64,000 bases of DNA from Lysobacterales bacterium (GTDB lineage: Bacteria > Pseudomonadota > Gammaproteobacteria > Xanthomonadales > SZUA-5), in assembly GCA_022844165.1 (NCBI GenBank), contig JALHMH010000006.1, positions 84,167 through 148,166 on the forward strand, read 5' to 3'. Made by a program: the position numbers and the translations under genes. Positions 37,230-45,959 of the stretch are shown here, in pieces. Under the pieces are notes generated by a model, which saw only the letters and a program-made list of their open reading frames with translations, made no database searches and was not told the DNA's origin. Position 1 is the stretch's first letter, and each line of letters begins with the position of its first letter.

Positions 37230-37369
37230 AAGCGGAGACCGAACTGGCGCAAAGGGCGCGGATTCTACGGGTTTGCTGCACAGGCTGCGCGCTCGGCGCA
37301 GGCATCGCTGCCGCGGTAAGCCTTTGGCACTACCCCGGCAATCGGAGATGATCCAGAGTGGGTCTCGGC

Positions 37370-37673
37370 AGGGTTTCGCTCAGACCGACGAGCATTGTCG
37401 GCTTCGCTCGACAGCGCATCGGCCACGGCTAGAGTCCTTGACGGAGACTGATCTCGACAAATGAGTCAAATTTTCTACAAAGGGGCTTTGGCTTTGGCAG
37501 CCCCCTTAAATTAAGGGGGGTGAGGACTGGCGCTTACACGCCGATAGGCGTGTGCCGATCCGAACGACCGGCGGCTTTGCCGCCGGGCCGGAAATGCGGA
37601 GCGCGGGGTTGTGGCGAGTACGCTGTCTGGCGAAGCCAACAATGCTCGGCAGTCTGAGGCGAAGCCTCGCTAG
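37370..37673. repeat. Dispersed repeat, degenerate inverted A - B - A copy with inserted hairpins
   Basis: A degenerate inverted A lies at about 37370-37425 (TTTCGCTCAGACCGACGAGC). It is followed by B (37430-37607, with CCCCCTTAAATTAAGGGGGG) and a good direct A at 37610-37673. B here contains extra hairpins (ACACGCCGATAGGCGTGT; CCGGCGGCTTTGCCGCCGG). No gene is evident elsewhere in 37230-37695. Confidence 0.8.
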
Positions 37674-37695
37674 ACTTGGGTTCAAGGAGCGTAGT

Positions 37696-38229
37696 ATGAC
37701 CGCGTTGCCAGAATGGTCGCAGGCACCAATGCCATCCATACCGCAGGTTTCGCAATTGCATCTGCCGATCCGGGCTGAGACGCATCAGGGCCTCGGTGAG
37801 CTTGAAGGCATGCTGCTGTTCGACGGCCGCGAGTTGCGCCTGGACTTTCAAACCTCAGACAGCCTTTTCGGCGTGCTGCGGTCTAAGCCTGAGAGTGTCA
37901 TCGTACCGCTGGCAGCAATCCAGTCGGTCCGTTGCGGTTTGGGGTTTTTTTGGGTGATGCCGTATATCGCACTGGAGCTCAACGATTTTCAGCTGCTTGC
38001 ACGGGTGCCCGGAGCGAATGGTGGGCGATGGCGCTTGCGTGTCCGCTATCGCGATCGGCAGGCGCTACTGCGCATGACCGACGCGGTCGCCTTTGCGCGC
38101 GCCCAATGGCTGCACGAGCGGCTCGCCTCGGATCTGCCGCCTTTGCCGCCGTATGGTGTGCCGACGCCCCTCTCCAGCACCGCCGAAGACACCAATCCGT
38201 CAGAGGCCAGGCGGCGTATCCCAGAGTAG
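37696..38229 (+). CDS. Hypothetical protein, possibly PH-like
   Basis: This 177-residue cytosolic protein has no signal peptide. AAGGAG lies 6 nt before the ATG at 37696. The middle part (LLFDGRELRLDFQTSD, then VIVPLAAIQSVRCGLGFFW) reads as a beta-barrel like bacterial PH domains, followed by a helix rich in Arg/Ala and a proline-rich tail. I do not recognise a named family. It is directly downstream of repeat A and converges with the DUF4124-like gene 9 bp away. Confidence 0.7.
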   Translation: MTALPEWSQAPMPSIPQVSQLHLPIRAETHQGLGELEGMLLFDGRELRLDFQTSDSLFGVLRSKPESVIVPLAAIQSVRCGLGFFWVMPYIALELNDFQLLARVPGANGGRWRLRVRYRDRQALLRMTDAVAFARAQWLHERLASDLPPLPPYGVPTPLSSTAEDTNPSEARRRIPE

Positions 38230-38238
38230 CGCCGCGAC

Positions 38239-38691
38239 TCAACAAGGATCGCGGCCGCTTGCTTTCTCATAGGGCGTTGCGCGGCCATCGCGCTCGCTGC
38301 CGCGGCGCAGGCTGGCGGCAGGTCGGGAGATCTCGCGGCACGCCTCTTTGCGCGCAACGCGCTCGCTGTGCACCGATTCGCCTTTGGCGCCAGAACAGCG
38401 CTCGTGCTGGTACCAAACACGCGCGCCGGCCGTGCAACGGAATGACGCCATGCGCTCGCTGCGGTCGGGCCGTCCTCGCTGCTGCCGAGCCGCCTTTTCG
38501 GCGCGCTTGCGCTCGGGTTTCGATGGCGGCGTTGGCGGTGGCTCAGCAGGGAAGCTCCAGGCTTTAATCGGGTCCGCGCATGGCCTGTCGCTGAACTGGC
38601 GTACGCCATGTTCCGCTCGGCATTCGTACACGCTGGCGGAGATGGGCCCACACAAAAGCAACAGGAGCAGCACAAAAGTGATGGAGCGCAT
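38239..38691 (-). CDS. Exported DUF4124-like protein
   Basis: This 150-residue protein has a signal peptide (SITFVLLLLLLCGPISAS) followed by VYECRAEHGVRQFSDRPCAD, the DUF4124 pattern (Y.C....G...FSD.PC). A basic, proline-rich linker and a second cysteine-containing motif (FRCTAGARVWYQHERC) follow. Function is unknown; family members are periplasmic. I started at 38691 (MRSITF). It is divergent from the ECF sigma gene. Confidence 0.75.
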   Translation of the reverse strand: MRSITFVLLLLLLCGPISASVYECRAEHGVRQFSDRPCADPIKAWSFPAEPPPTPPSKPERKRAEKAARQQRGRPDRSERMASFRCTAGARVWYQHERCSGAKGESVHSERVARKEACREISRPAASLRRGSERDGRATPYEKASGRDPC

Positions 38692-38771
38692 GGCGAATCG
38701 ACGATTGAAGGGGAGCCGGCACACTAGCGATGCCTAAAGGCGCTGTCTGTCAGCGTTACGCTGTACTTTGC

Positions 38772-38787
38772 GTCAGAATTTTCTGAC
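38772..38787. promoter_or_regulatory. Inverted repeat in the sigma-operon upstream region
   Basis: GTCAGAATTTTCTGAC forms 7-bp arms with a 2-nt centre, 39 bp before the sigma factor start and 80 bp before the divergent DUF4124 gene. It could be an operator for either gene; there is no direct evidence of binding. Confidence 0.45.
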
Positions 38788-38826
38788 AGCGCGACGATTG
38801 TCCGCGCTGCCACGTAATGGGCTGAC

Positions 38827-39351
38827 ATGGATCAAGACACCGCCCAGGCTGAGCTGGATAGACGCGACTTCAAGCTCGCCGCATCGGGAGATCGTGGGGC
38901 TTTTGCGGCGATCTATCTGCGCTATGTCGGCCAGGTGTACACGTTGTGCCTGAGGCTTGCGCGGGACCGCCACCATGCCGAGGATCTGGCGCAGGAGACG
39001 TTCTTGCGTGCGCTGCGCGCTGCGCACACGTTTCGGCTCGACGCACCGTTGGGACCATGGCTGAAACGTATCGCAGCGAACCTCGCCATCGACTGGCAAC
39101 GCACGCGTTGGCCGATGGCACAGCTCGACGACGAAGACACGGTTACGCCGTCCAATGTGATCGACGCCCACGCTGCACTTGATCTGCAGACTTTGCTGTC
39201 GCGTCTGCCGCTGCATGCGCGGACGGTACTTTGGCTGAGCCTCGTGGAAGGTTGGACGCACGCCGAATTGGCGGAGCGCTTCTGCCGCAGCGAGAGTTGG
39301 TCGAAGTCCATCCAATCTCGTGCTCTGAAACTGCTGAGAGGAAACCCGTGA
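38827..39351 (+). CDS. ECF-type RNA polymerase sigma factor
   Basis: This 174-residue sigma-70 family protein has region 2 (FAAIYLRYVGQVYTLCLRLA, DRHHAEDLAQETFLRAL) and region 4 (LPLHARTVLWLSLVEGWTHAELAERFCRSESWSKSIQSRAL). It lacks sigma region 3, as ECF factors do. It is the first gene of a four-gene operon with a membrane protein and two PDZ proteins. The stop overlaps the next ATG (TGATG), the usual arrangement of a sigma factor and its anti-sigma factor. Confidence 0.92.
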   Translation: MDQDTAQAELDRRDFKLAASGDRGAFAAIYLRYVGQVYTLCLRLARDRHHAEDLAQETFLRALRAAHTFRLDAPLGPWLKRIAANLAIDWQRTRWPMAQLDDEDTVTPSNVIDAHAALDLQTLLSRLPLHARTVLWLSLVEGWTHAELAERFCRSESWSKSIQSRALKLLRGNP

Positions 39352-39716
39352 TGAGCGAGGAATGGAATGATCTGGCGCGTCGGTTGCGCATGCTGCCCAC
39401 AGAGGCGCCTTCCCCGGCGCTTTGGGAACGCCTCGATAGCGCCTATCGCGCGGAATTCGTCCGACGACCGCGACGGCGCATGGTGCCGTTGGCGCTGGCC
39501 GCGTGTGCTCTTTTCGCCGCCCCCGCGCTGTGGTTATTGACTCGCCCGTCTGAGGTGTCAGTCGATGTCGTCACGTTGCGCATCGAAGCCATCGATCGGG
39601 CATTGCAGCGTGCCTATCTGGAGGGCGCCAGCGATGCCGAACTCGAGGCGTTGTGGCGCCGCCGAGAGGCACTGATCGAAGCGCGGCCGCAGCGCAATGA
39701 ACCGGTTCGGATTTGA
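39351..39716 (+). CDS. Single-pass membrane protein, probable anti-sigma factor
   Basis: This 121-residue protein has an acidic N-terminal cytosolic part of about 45 residues, one transmembrane helix (VPLALAACALFAAPALWLLT) and a helical periplasmic tail. There is no zinc-binding HxxxCxxC motif. Position directly after the ECF sigma gene with overlapping start and stop suggests an anti-sigma factor, but there is no sequence family match that I recognise. Confidence 0.7.
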   Translation: MSEEWNDLARRLRMLPTEAPSPALWERLDSAYRAEFVRRPRRRMVPLALAACALFAAPALWLLTRPSEVSVDVVTLRIEAIDRALQRAYLEGASDAELEALWRRREALIEARPQRNEPVRI

Positions 39717-39731
39717 CACCAGGAGATGATC

Positions 39732-40577
39732 ATGAACCTCTCGATTCTGACCATGATGACGTTGCTGTCGTTGCCTGAAGCGCACCAGGACACTTTGGCT
39801 GAAAAGATCGACGCGGCGCTGTTGGACGCGCGGCCGTTGCAAGGGATCCGTTCAGTGCACCGCTTGCCGCACCGTCGTGTTGAGCTTGGCGCGTTGATCG
39901 ATGTCCAGCAGAAGCGTTCCGATGGTTTAGCGGTGCGGGAGCTGACTGCGGGGAGTTTCGCGGAGCGCGTCGGCCTGAAGCCGGGGGACCAGCTTCTGGT
40001 TATCAACAGCGTCGATTTAACCGACGCCTCGTTTGCGGTGGCGGAGGCGCTGGAACTGGCGCTCGCCACCTGGCGCAATGAAATCGACATCGAGTTACGG
40101 CGCGATGGGCAACATTTGCGTCTCGTTGGAGCCATCAACGTCCTGCCAGTCCCTGGATTTGTCATGCAGTTGACGCCAGAGGTGCCCGAAGGCAGTGGGT
40201 GTGGCTATCTCGCCAGCGCCGATACGCGGAGTGCCTCGCACAAAGTCGTTATCGAATCGGTTAACGGAAGACCGGTCAGGCCCGATTGGTTGGGGCGCAT
40301 CGCCCTGCCGAGCGGGTTGCACCGGCTGACGGTCCGGCCGTTGGCCCCAAATCGCGCTGGTTGGGCGCCAGACGCGTTTCCTAGGTTCTCCGAGCCACCT
40401 TCGCTGAGTCGGCAAATGGCGCTGCGTTTTGGCAGGTCGGTCGAACGCCTGGCGACGTTGGAGGTCACTGTGGCGGTGAGTGGCGATCGACTGCTGCGAT
40501 TGGGCGCCGAACGCGTCAATCGCACAACCTGGGCGGTCATCGAGATCGATGGCGGAGAACGGCGCTGCCGAGGCTGA
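39732..40577 (+). CDS. PDZ-domain protein, first of two paralogues
   Basis: This 281-residue protein has a short hydrophobic N-terminus (MNLSILTMMTLLSL) and a PDZ domain with the ligand loop GSFAERVGLKPGDQLLVIN. A C-terminal domain follows with GSGCGYL and GLHRLTVRPL. AGGAG lies 6 nt before the ATG at 39732, which settles the start. It shares its whole layout (RLPHRRVELGA, PDZ, SGCG, HRLTV) with the next gene, so the pair arose by duplication. No protease domain is attached. Confidence 0.8.
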   Translation: MNLSILTMMTLLSLPEAHQDTLAEKIDAALLDARPLQGIRSVHRLPHRRVELGALIDVQQKRSDGLAVRELTAGSFAERVGLKPGDQLLVINSVDLTDASFAVAEALELALATWRNEIDIELRRDGQHLRLVGAINVLPVPGFVMQLTPEVPEGSGCGYLASADTRSASHKVVIESVNGRPVRPDWLGRIALPSGLHRLTVRPLAPNRAGWAPDAFPRFSEPPSLSRQMALRFGRSVERLATLEVTVAVSGDRLLRLGAERVNRTTWAVIEIDGGERRCRG

Positions 40578-40624
40578 TTGCACCCTTGGTGGTTCGATGG
40601 TCGAGAGCTGATAGGAGAAAGACT

Positions 40625-41473
40625 GTGAAAACGTTGATGCTTGTCGCGGCGCTCGGCGCCGGTGTGGACCGCCAAACGACAGCGACGCTCGTGGAGGCGA
40701 TCGATCATGCACTCAAGGATGGGGCCGCGACCGAACCGGTGATGCGCCTGCCGCGTCAGATCGTCGAGCTTGGCGCCGTTCTCGATACTCGTCAGGGCCA
40801 CCCGTCTGGCGCCCCGGTTGTCGCTGTCACGCCGGGTGGGTTTGCCGAAGGCATTGGCCTTCGCATTGGCGATCAGGTCACCGCGATCAACGATGTTCCG
40901 CTCCTCGCCGATGCTGCGCGGGCCTTCCGTCTGTCGCAAGCCGCGCAGGAAGAGTTGCACCTGGATGTGTTCCGCGATGGCGCGCGAATGCGTTTGTCTG
41001 GTCGCCCAGCGGCGCGCTCGCTACCAGGTTGGTCGCTCACGATGCTTCCGCCGGCCCCGATCGCGGCACCTGACTCTGGTTGCGGCTTCGTCAGCAGCAG
41101 TCAGCGAATTTCGGACCTGGACAGCATGTTGCGCATCGAAAAGGTCAACGGCGAGCGTATTGAAGCTGTTGGCGCAGCGTCGGTGAGATTGGCCGCCGGT
41201 GTGCATCGGCTCACGGTCCGGGCCGCCGTGTTCGGCACAACCGGATTTGCCGACGGTGCACTGTCGCAGACCCCAAGTTCCGGCGGGCCAGGATGGAACA
41301 GAGTACCGACGGAATCGCAATGGCGCACCACCCAATGGAGCGATCTGACCACTTTGGTCGAGATACGGGTGCTGCCCAATCGCCATCATCGTCTGCGCGC
41401 ACGCCGCCTGTCGGATGGCAACTTCGAGATCTTTGAGGTGAGTGTCGACCAGCGCGAGTGCCCGGAAGGCTAA
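40625..41473 (+). CDS. PDZ-domain protein, second of two paralogues
   Basis: This 282-residue paralogue of the preceding gene has RLPRQIVELGA, the PDZ loop GGFAEGIGLRIGDQVTAIN, DSGCGFV and GVHRLTVRAAV. The start is a GTG at 40625 with AGGAG 7 nt upstream. The N-terminus is only weakly hydrophobic, so export is less certain than for the first copy. It is last in the ECF sigma operon. Its TAA stop is contained in the start of a repeat C copy (TAACCCGCAT). Confidence 0.8.
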   Translation: MKTLMLVAALGAGVDRQTTATLVEAIDHALKDGAATEPVMRLPRQIVELGAVLDTRQGHPSGAPVVAVTPGGFAEGIGLRIGDQVTAINDVPLLADAARAFRLSQAAQEELHLDVFRDGARMRLSGRPAARSLPGWSLTMLPPAPIAAPDSGCGFVSSSQRISDLDSMLRIEKVNGERIEAVGAASVRLAAGVHRLTVRAAVFGTTGFADGALSQTPSSGGPGWNRVPTESQWRTTQWSDLTTLVEIRVLPNRHHRLRARRLSDGNFEIFEVSVDQRECPEG

Positions 41474-41570
41474 CCCGCATGTTTCACGATGAAATGGCAT
41501 GATTTCGTTGCAACGGCGAGGAATTCTCGAAGTCGATCGAAATGACAGACTGCTCGGCCATTTCCTTGCT
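41470..41570. repeat. Dispersed repeat C, second copy
   Basis: TAACCCGCATGTTTCA, then GAAATGGCATGATTTCGTTG and GGCCATTTCCTTGC, align with the copy at 28020-28152. The right arm is not recognisable, so the copy is partial. It begins exactly at the stop codon of the second PDZ gene. Confidence 0.7.
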
Positions 41571-41706
41571 AACGCCTCTGCGCGTCTGCTCTCGCGCGAC
41601 GAACTCATATTTTGACCAGATAACGCCGAGATGAGAGGCACGGCGGCAGCGAGGCCTGTGTGGAAAGGCGCGCCGTTTTATTCGAACGGCACGCGAGGGC
41701 CAGGCA

Positions 41707-43248
41707 TCAGAAGCCAAGCGGAATGGCGAAGTAGAAGAAAGCGATCAGCAGCGTCGTCCAGCTCAAGAGGAAAGCGATCGAATACGGCATCATCATCAGA
41801 ATCATCTCACCGAAGCTCAAATCGGGCCGATAGCGCCGCATGAAGGCGAGCACGATGCCCGCGTAAGACATCATCGGCGTGATGATATTGGTGGACGAGT
41901 CGGCCACACGATAGGCAGCGGCAACCAGATCTGGCGTCATTGCTGGATTGACCTGGTAAAGCATCGGCACGAACAGCGGCCCGAGCAGCAGCCATTTCGA
42001 GTTCAGTCCGCCGACGAACAGATTGATCGTCGCTGTGGTCAGTACAAAGCCGATCAGCAGCAGAATGGGATAGTCGGCCACGCCGGCCGCGAGCAGCGTC
42101 TGCGCGCCGAGGTAAGTGATGTAAGCGCCGAGCCCTGAGTAGGTGAGCAGGGCCAGAAAGTTATACGAGAAGAAAGTCAGCACCAATATGTAACTGGCCG
42201 CGCTCATTTGCCTGCTCATCGCTTTGACCACGTCGGTCGCGGAGCTGAAGCGGCCGCTGGCAAAGCCGAATGCCATGCCAACGATGACGAAGAACAGCGA
42301 GATCATCAATATGATGTTGTTGACGAAGGGCAGCACGCGCTGCCCTTGAGCATTTTCGTACGGCGCCAGTGGCCCATAGGCGAAACCAGCGATGACTGCC
42401 AGCGCCAGCAGCGCGGCGCCACCGGCCCAGAGCAGTCCACGACGTTCGCCCGCATCCAGCTCGAACTCACCCAGATCAAGATCGGGCGGCACCGTGAATG
42501 GCGAATTCGCCAGTTTCGGTATGACAAAACGTCGGGTGACGTAGGCGCCAACCAGCGCCAGCAGGATCGTCGATGCGACCATGAAGTAATAGTTCATGGT
42601 CGCCGGATTCAGGGCGTTGCCAGCCGCATCAACGAAGGGCACGCCTTGCGATTCAGCAAAAATTTTTGCGTTCATGCCAACAATGACATCCGGCGGTGTG
42701 GCGGGGATCAGGTTGGCGGAAAATCCTGCCGAAACGCCGGCAAACGCCGCTGCCATGCCGATCAGCGGATTCTGCTTCAATGCCGCGTAGAGCAGGCCAG
42801 CCAGCGGAATCAAGATCAGATAGCCGGCGTCGGTCGCCAGCGAACTCATGATGCCCAGGAACACCAGCATCAGCGGCATATACGCCAGCGGCACGCGGCG
42901 GCCGGCTTTTTTGATCAGCGCGCCGAGCAGACCCGCATGCTCGGCCACGCCAATGGCCAGGGTAACGATCAAGATGACACCCAGCACGCCGTTGCCGAAC
43001 GCCAACCAGTTGGCGACCAGCGCGTTATCGAAAATCCAGCGTATGTGTTCGGTTTCCAGAATCGGCTTGATCGATTGCGTGACCGTGCCGCTGGCACCGG
43101 GTGTCTGAAACGTATGTCCACCCAGGAGCGCCGCAATCACCAGCGTGAGCACGAACATTCCGGCGAACAACAGCACCGGGTCCGGAATCATCCGGCCCCA
43201 GCGTTCGATGCGCGAGGAAAAATCTGACTGGCGTTGCGCCTCGCTCAT
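41707..43248 (-). CDS. AbgT-family transporter
   Basis: This 513-residue membrane protein has about 11 hydrophobic helices and the AbgT signature segments (RIERWGRMIPDPVLLF, AGFSANLIPATPPDVIVG, SSTNIITPMMSYAG). Family members transport p-aminobenzoyl-glutamate or export antimetabolites such as sulfonamides. I started at MSEAQRQSDF (43248); an ATG 4 codons upstream is possible. There are no folate genes nearby to narrow the substrate. Confidence 0.92.
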   Translation of the reverse strand: MSEAQRQSDFSSRIERWGRMIPDPVLLFAGMFVLTLVIAALLGGHTFQTPGASGTVTQSIKPILETEHIRWIFDNALVANWLAFGNGVLGVILIVTLAIGVAEHAGLLGALIKKAGRRVPLAYMPLMLVFLGIMSSLATDAGYLILIPLAGLLYAALKQNPLIGMAAAFAGVSAGFSANLIPATPPDVIVGMNAKIFAESQGVPFVDAAGNALNPATMNYYFMVASTILLALVGAYVTRRFVIPKLANSPFTVPPDLDLGEFELDAGERRGLLWAGGAALLALAVIAGFAYGPLAPYENAQGQRVLPFVNNIILMISLFFVIVGMAFGFASGRFSSATDVVKAMSRQMSAASYILVLTFFSYNFLALLTYSGLGAYITYLGAQTLLAAGVADYPILLLIGFVLTTATINLFVGGLNSKWLLLGPLFVPMLYQVNPAMTPDLVAAAYRVADSSTNIITPMMSYAGIVLAFMRRYRPDLSFGEMILMMMPYSIAFLLSWTTLLIAFFYFAIPLGF

Positions 43249-43344
43249 GGTCTGTCCCACTCATCGAAACCTCAATTTCTCCCATCGGTTCTGTGAAAGC
43301 TATGTGTAGGTGCGCCGGGGATCCACTGTTCGGATCACGCGCCG

Positions 43345-45054
43345 TCAAGGCTGCTGTTCGAAAGCGCCGACGTCGCATGCGCCGTCGTTTCGCGGAAAAC
43401 TGCGCGCGTCCAGCGTGGGACAGTACGCTGCAAGACCAGCGTTGCGCTGCGGTGTATAGGGCGTGCTGGCATACCAACCGATCACGACGAATGGGCCATC
43501 GAATGCGGAGAGATACAAATCGACGTCCGCGGACGGACGTTGATCGCTGGCGATGCCTGGGCAGCCCTGCACCTCGTTGGTGAACACGTTGCCGCCATCG
43601 CTGACCAGCTCGTTCGCCAGAGTCGCGGCGCAAGAGTCGCCGAACAAGCTGTTGGCATACCGCACCGTGCGCGCACCGCAGGCGGTCGAATAGCGTTTGA
43701 TCAATCCAGGCCAATCCATGATGTTGCTGGCGTCGAAATTTCCGCCGATGCTGACATGGCGTAGCGTTGCGTTCCCCGAGGTTTCGATGCCCTGCCCACG
43801 ACCATTCAATGCGTAGTTGCGCGATAGCGAAACATTGACGGCGTTGATCGTTCCGCACACTGCATGGATACCGCCACCGCTCTGTTGCGGGGCAGAATTG
43901 ACGTGCACGCTGACACGCTCCAGATCGAGGTTTCCATTGTCGACCACAGCGATCGCGCCACCGCTCCCGGTATTGCTTCGGTTATCGCGAAAGCCGCTGT
44001 CGACCACGCGCACCGGCACTTGGTGCGCCAGCGCACCGCCGTTAGCGCCGGCAACGTTGCGAACAAAATACGCGCCCTCGATCGCGTTAGTGGCCGTCCC
44101 GCTCAAGCCGGTACCCATCCAGACAGCGCCGCCACGTCCAGCGGCCGAGTTGCCATCGAATTCGATCAGATCTCGCGGTGTTGCGGAGCTGGTATTCAGC
44201 AGTGTCAGGCTGGCCGTGTCGTTTAGTGCGATCGCGCCGCCATCGCCGCTGCTGCTGTTGTTGGCGATGCGCAACGTGCCATCGTCGGCCCAGACCACGT
44301 GACTGTACCATCCAATAATGCCGTTGCCCCAGATGCGGATCGCGCCGCCGAACGCACTGCTGTTATTCGCCAACTCGCTGCCGGCGGACTGCACATTCGA
44401 GGCGCCGAGAAACGACACGGCGCCACCGTAGGCGCTGGCGCTGTTGTTGCGCAGAATGCTGCGCGTCAAATTCAAATGCGTCTTCTGCAAATACAACGCG
44501 CCACCAACGTCAGCCGCACAGGACTCGATTACGGCATCGATGAGACTCAGCGAATGAATGTGTGTGACCCCATGGGTACGCACACAGCCGCCGACCGCGC
44601 CGCGCCCACCGGTCATGCGCAAAGCACGAAAGCCGGCGGCGATCGATTGCGTGCCGGTCTCGATCTCAAAGAGTGCATTGCGGAAATGCAGATTCGTCTT
44701 CCAGCGAATCGTCGTCCGCGTTGCGCCGGCACCGATGAACTCGACGGACTCGCTGATGCGCAGCGGCCCGATGAAGGCGTCTGCGGTATCCGGCGTGATA
44801 TCGATTCGCGTCAAATCGTAGGTGGTTCCGGCGAGCACAATACGATCGGGCCCAGGCGAAGCATTTGCTGCCATCACAGCCTCACGCAGGCTGCAGCGAA
44901 ACGCCGTACAGCCTAAGGGCAACGGATCGTCGGTGCGCGTGACCGTGAACGTAGCGGCTATCGCCGGCAGGCAGCCCAGCATCAAGCTGATCGCGGCGAG
45001 CCATCCGGCCGCCAGGATCTTTGCCTGTCCGCGATTGGTATTTGCCGTTCTCAA
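43345..45054 (-). CDS. Secreted CSLREA-type right-handed beta-helix protein
   Basis: This protein of about 569 residues has a signal peptide (ending SLMLGCLPAIAA), then the CSLREA landmark (TRTDD...CSLREAVMAAN), then a long series of beta-helix coils with recurrent NNSSA/GGA motifs (for example NNSASAYGGAVSFLG, NNSSAFGGAIRIWG, SGDGGAIALND). The C-terminus GACDVGAFEQQP is the common end of choice-of-anchor Q proteins. The start is uncertain: a TTG at 45054 gives a full signal peptide but no clear ribosome-binding site, and the frame remains open far upstream through repeat DNA. It is probably an adhesin or surface protein. Confidence 0.75.
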   Translation of the reverse strand: MRTANTNRGQAKILAAGWLAAISLMLGCLPAIAATFTVTRTDDPLPLGCTAFRCSLREAVMAANASPGPDRIVLAGTTYDLTRIDITPDTADAFIGPLRISESVEFIGAGATRTTIRWKTNLHFRNALFEIETGTQSIAAGFRALRMTGGRGAVGGCVRTHGVTHIHSLSLIDAVIESCAADVGGALYLQKTHLNLTRSILRNNSASAYGGAVSFLGASNVQSAGSELANNSSAFGGAIRIWGNGIIGWYSHVVWADDGTLRIANNSSSGDGGAIALNDTASLTLLNTSSATPRDLIEFDGNSAAGRGGAVWMGTGLSGTATNAIEGAYFVRNVAGANGGALAHQVPVRVVDSGFRDNRSNTGSGGAIAVVDNGNLDLERVSVHVNSAPQQSGGGIHAVCGTINAVNVSLSRNYALNGRGQGIETSGNATLRHVSIGGNFDASNIMDWPGLIKRYSTACGARTVRYANSLFGDSCAATLANELVSDGGNVFTNEVQGCPGIASDQRPSADVDLYLSAFDGPFVVIGWYASTPYTPQRNAGLAAYCPTLDARSFPRNDGACDVGAFEQQP

Positions 45055-45102
45055 TGCATCTGCGCAAACACGGGTTGTGGGTTGATCGAATCGCAGGTCA
45101 AC

Positions 45103-45292
45103 GCGAGCGAGGCTTCGCCACAGACCGCCAAGCATGGTCAGGTTCGCTCGCCGGCAATCCACGAATCTCCACAAGCCTGCCGAGTGCTCGCGCTGCGTGC
45201 CCCCTGGACTTGAGGGGGATTCAAGAGCCAAAGCTGCCTGGTGGGAAGTCTGACTCGTTCGTCGAGATCCCGCTGCATCAAAAACTTCAAGT
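45103..45292. repeat. Dispersed repeat A-B, diverged inverted copy
   Basis: The inverted A part (GCGAGGCTTCGCC..CAGACC at 45103-45160) is followed by an inverted B end (GAGCCAAAGCTGCCTG...CGTCGAGATCCCGCTGCATC to 45292). It is in the same orientation as the copy at 45713-45893, so the two flank the hairpin-rich segment between them. Confidence 0.7.
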
Positions 45293-45437
45293 CTGCCAAA
45301 TGTCATTGCCGCTCTCCTTGTGCGTGACCCACCTGATGGATGGTCATACGCATCAGCGGCACAAACAGGGCCAGGCAACATGCATCCACCCCCAAAGCGA
45401 GCGATGCCGCGCCGACACCAGCTCGACCAGCAACTCG

Positions 45438-45704
45438 CGCAAGGCGACAATGGGGCAGGCGCATAGCTGAAATCGCCTTTGCGGGACGCGTGTTCGCTCG
45501 AGAAAGTACAGCTGGTTCTCGAACCGCCGCTCCAAATCGCGCATCGTCAAGGAGTCTGGCAGGCTGTTGAGAAACAGTCTGCGGGCGCGAACCATGGATG
45601 GTTCGCACATGGGTCGAGCACTTAAGTGCTTGATCCATGGAGAGCGAGTCCGGACATGTGCCGGACTCGCGACTTGAGAAACGCACAGGAAGTGCGTTTC
45701 TCAA
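45438..45704 (+). ncRNA. Candidate structured RNA: seven consecutive stem-loops
   Basis: Successive hairpins lie at 45438-45483 (10 bp with one bulge), 45498-45522 (7 bp), 45559-45582 (10 bp), 45587-45606 (9 bp), 45608-45639 (16 bp arms), 45644-45670 (10 bp) and 45674-45704 (13 bp perfect, loop AGGAA). The last five are separated by only 1-4 nt. The stems have different sequences. Three base-pair departures (one in the third hairpin, two in the fifth) are all G.U when read as plus-strand RNA and would be C.A on the minus strand. No U-run follows the last hairpin. A minus-strand frame of 85 codons (45353-45610) overlaps but resembles nothing I know. Confidence 0.45.
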
Positions 45705-45712
45705 TAATGTGC

Positions 45713-45893
45713 TGGCGAGGCTTCGCCTCAGACCAACGAGCATTGCTGGCTTCGTTCGACAGCGTACTTGCCACAACCCCCATTGAGCGCTGCGCGCTCA
45801 ATCGCCCCCTTAATTTAAGGGGGCTTCAACAGCCAAAGCCGCTCCGAAGAAATTTGACCCAACTAACAAGATCCAGCTCCATCAAGGACTCTA
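45713..45893. repeat. Dispersed repeat A-B, well-conserved inverted copy
   Basis: This is almost the exact reverse complement of the 34773-34951 region: inverted A at 45713-45773 (GGCGAGGCTTCGCCTCAGAC...) and inverted B at 45774-45893, including the palindromes TTGAGCGCTGCGCGCTCAA and CCCCCTTAATTTAAGGGGG. The gap 45055-45959 is thus made of two repeat copies around the candidate structured RNA; no convincing gene is visible in it. Confidence 0.85.
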
Positions 45894-45959
45894 GTTCGCT
45901 TACACGCGGCCAATCCGCTATTCCTGCCATCGTCCACACCAAACTTCAGGACCCTTAGC

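Noticed and set aside
37219..37464. Small plus-strand frame upstream of glnS
   Set aside because: It runs through degenerate repeat sequence and has no ribosome-binding site.
42208..43227. Plus-strand open frame of 339 codons inside the AbgT gene
   Set aside because: Its low-complexity Gln/Arg/His-rich translation is the usual antisense image of a membrane protein gene.
45353..45610. Minus-strand open frame of 85 codons in the hairpin region
   Set aside because: There is no family resemblance and no good ribosome-binding site; the hairpins explain the sequence better. It remains the main alternative if homologues appear.
45626..45958. Open frame of 110 codons before asd
   Set aside because: It is a translation of repeat A/B DNA; the same peptide is encoded by the unrelated copy upstream of the propeller gene.
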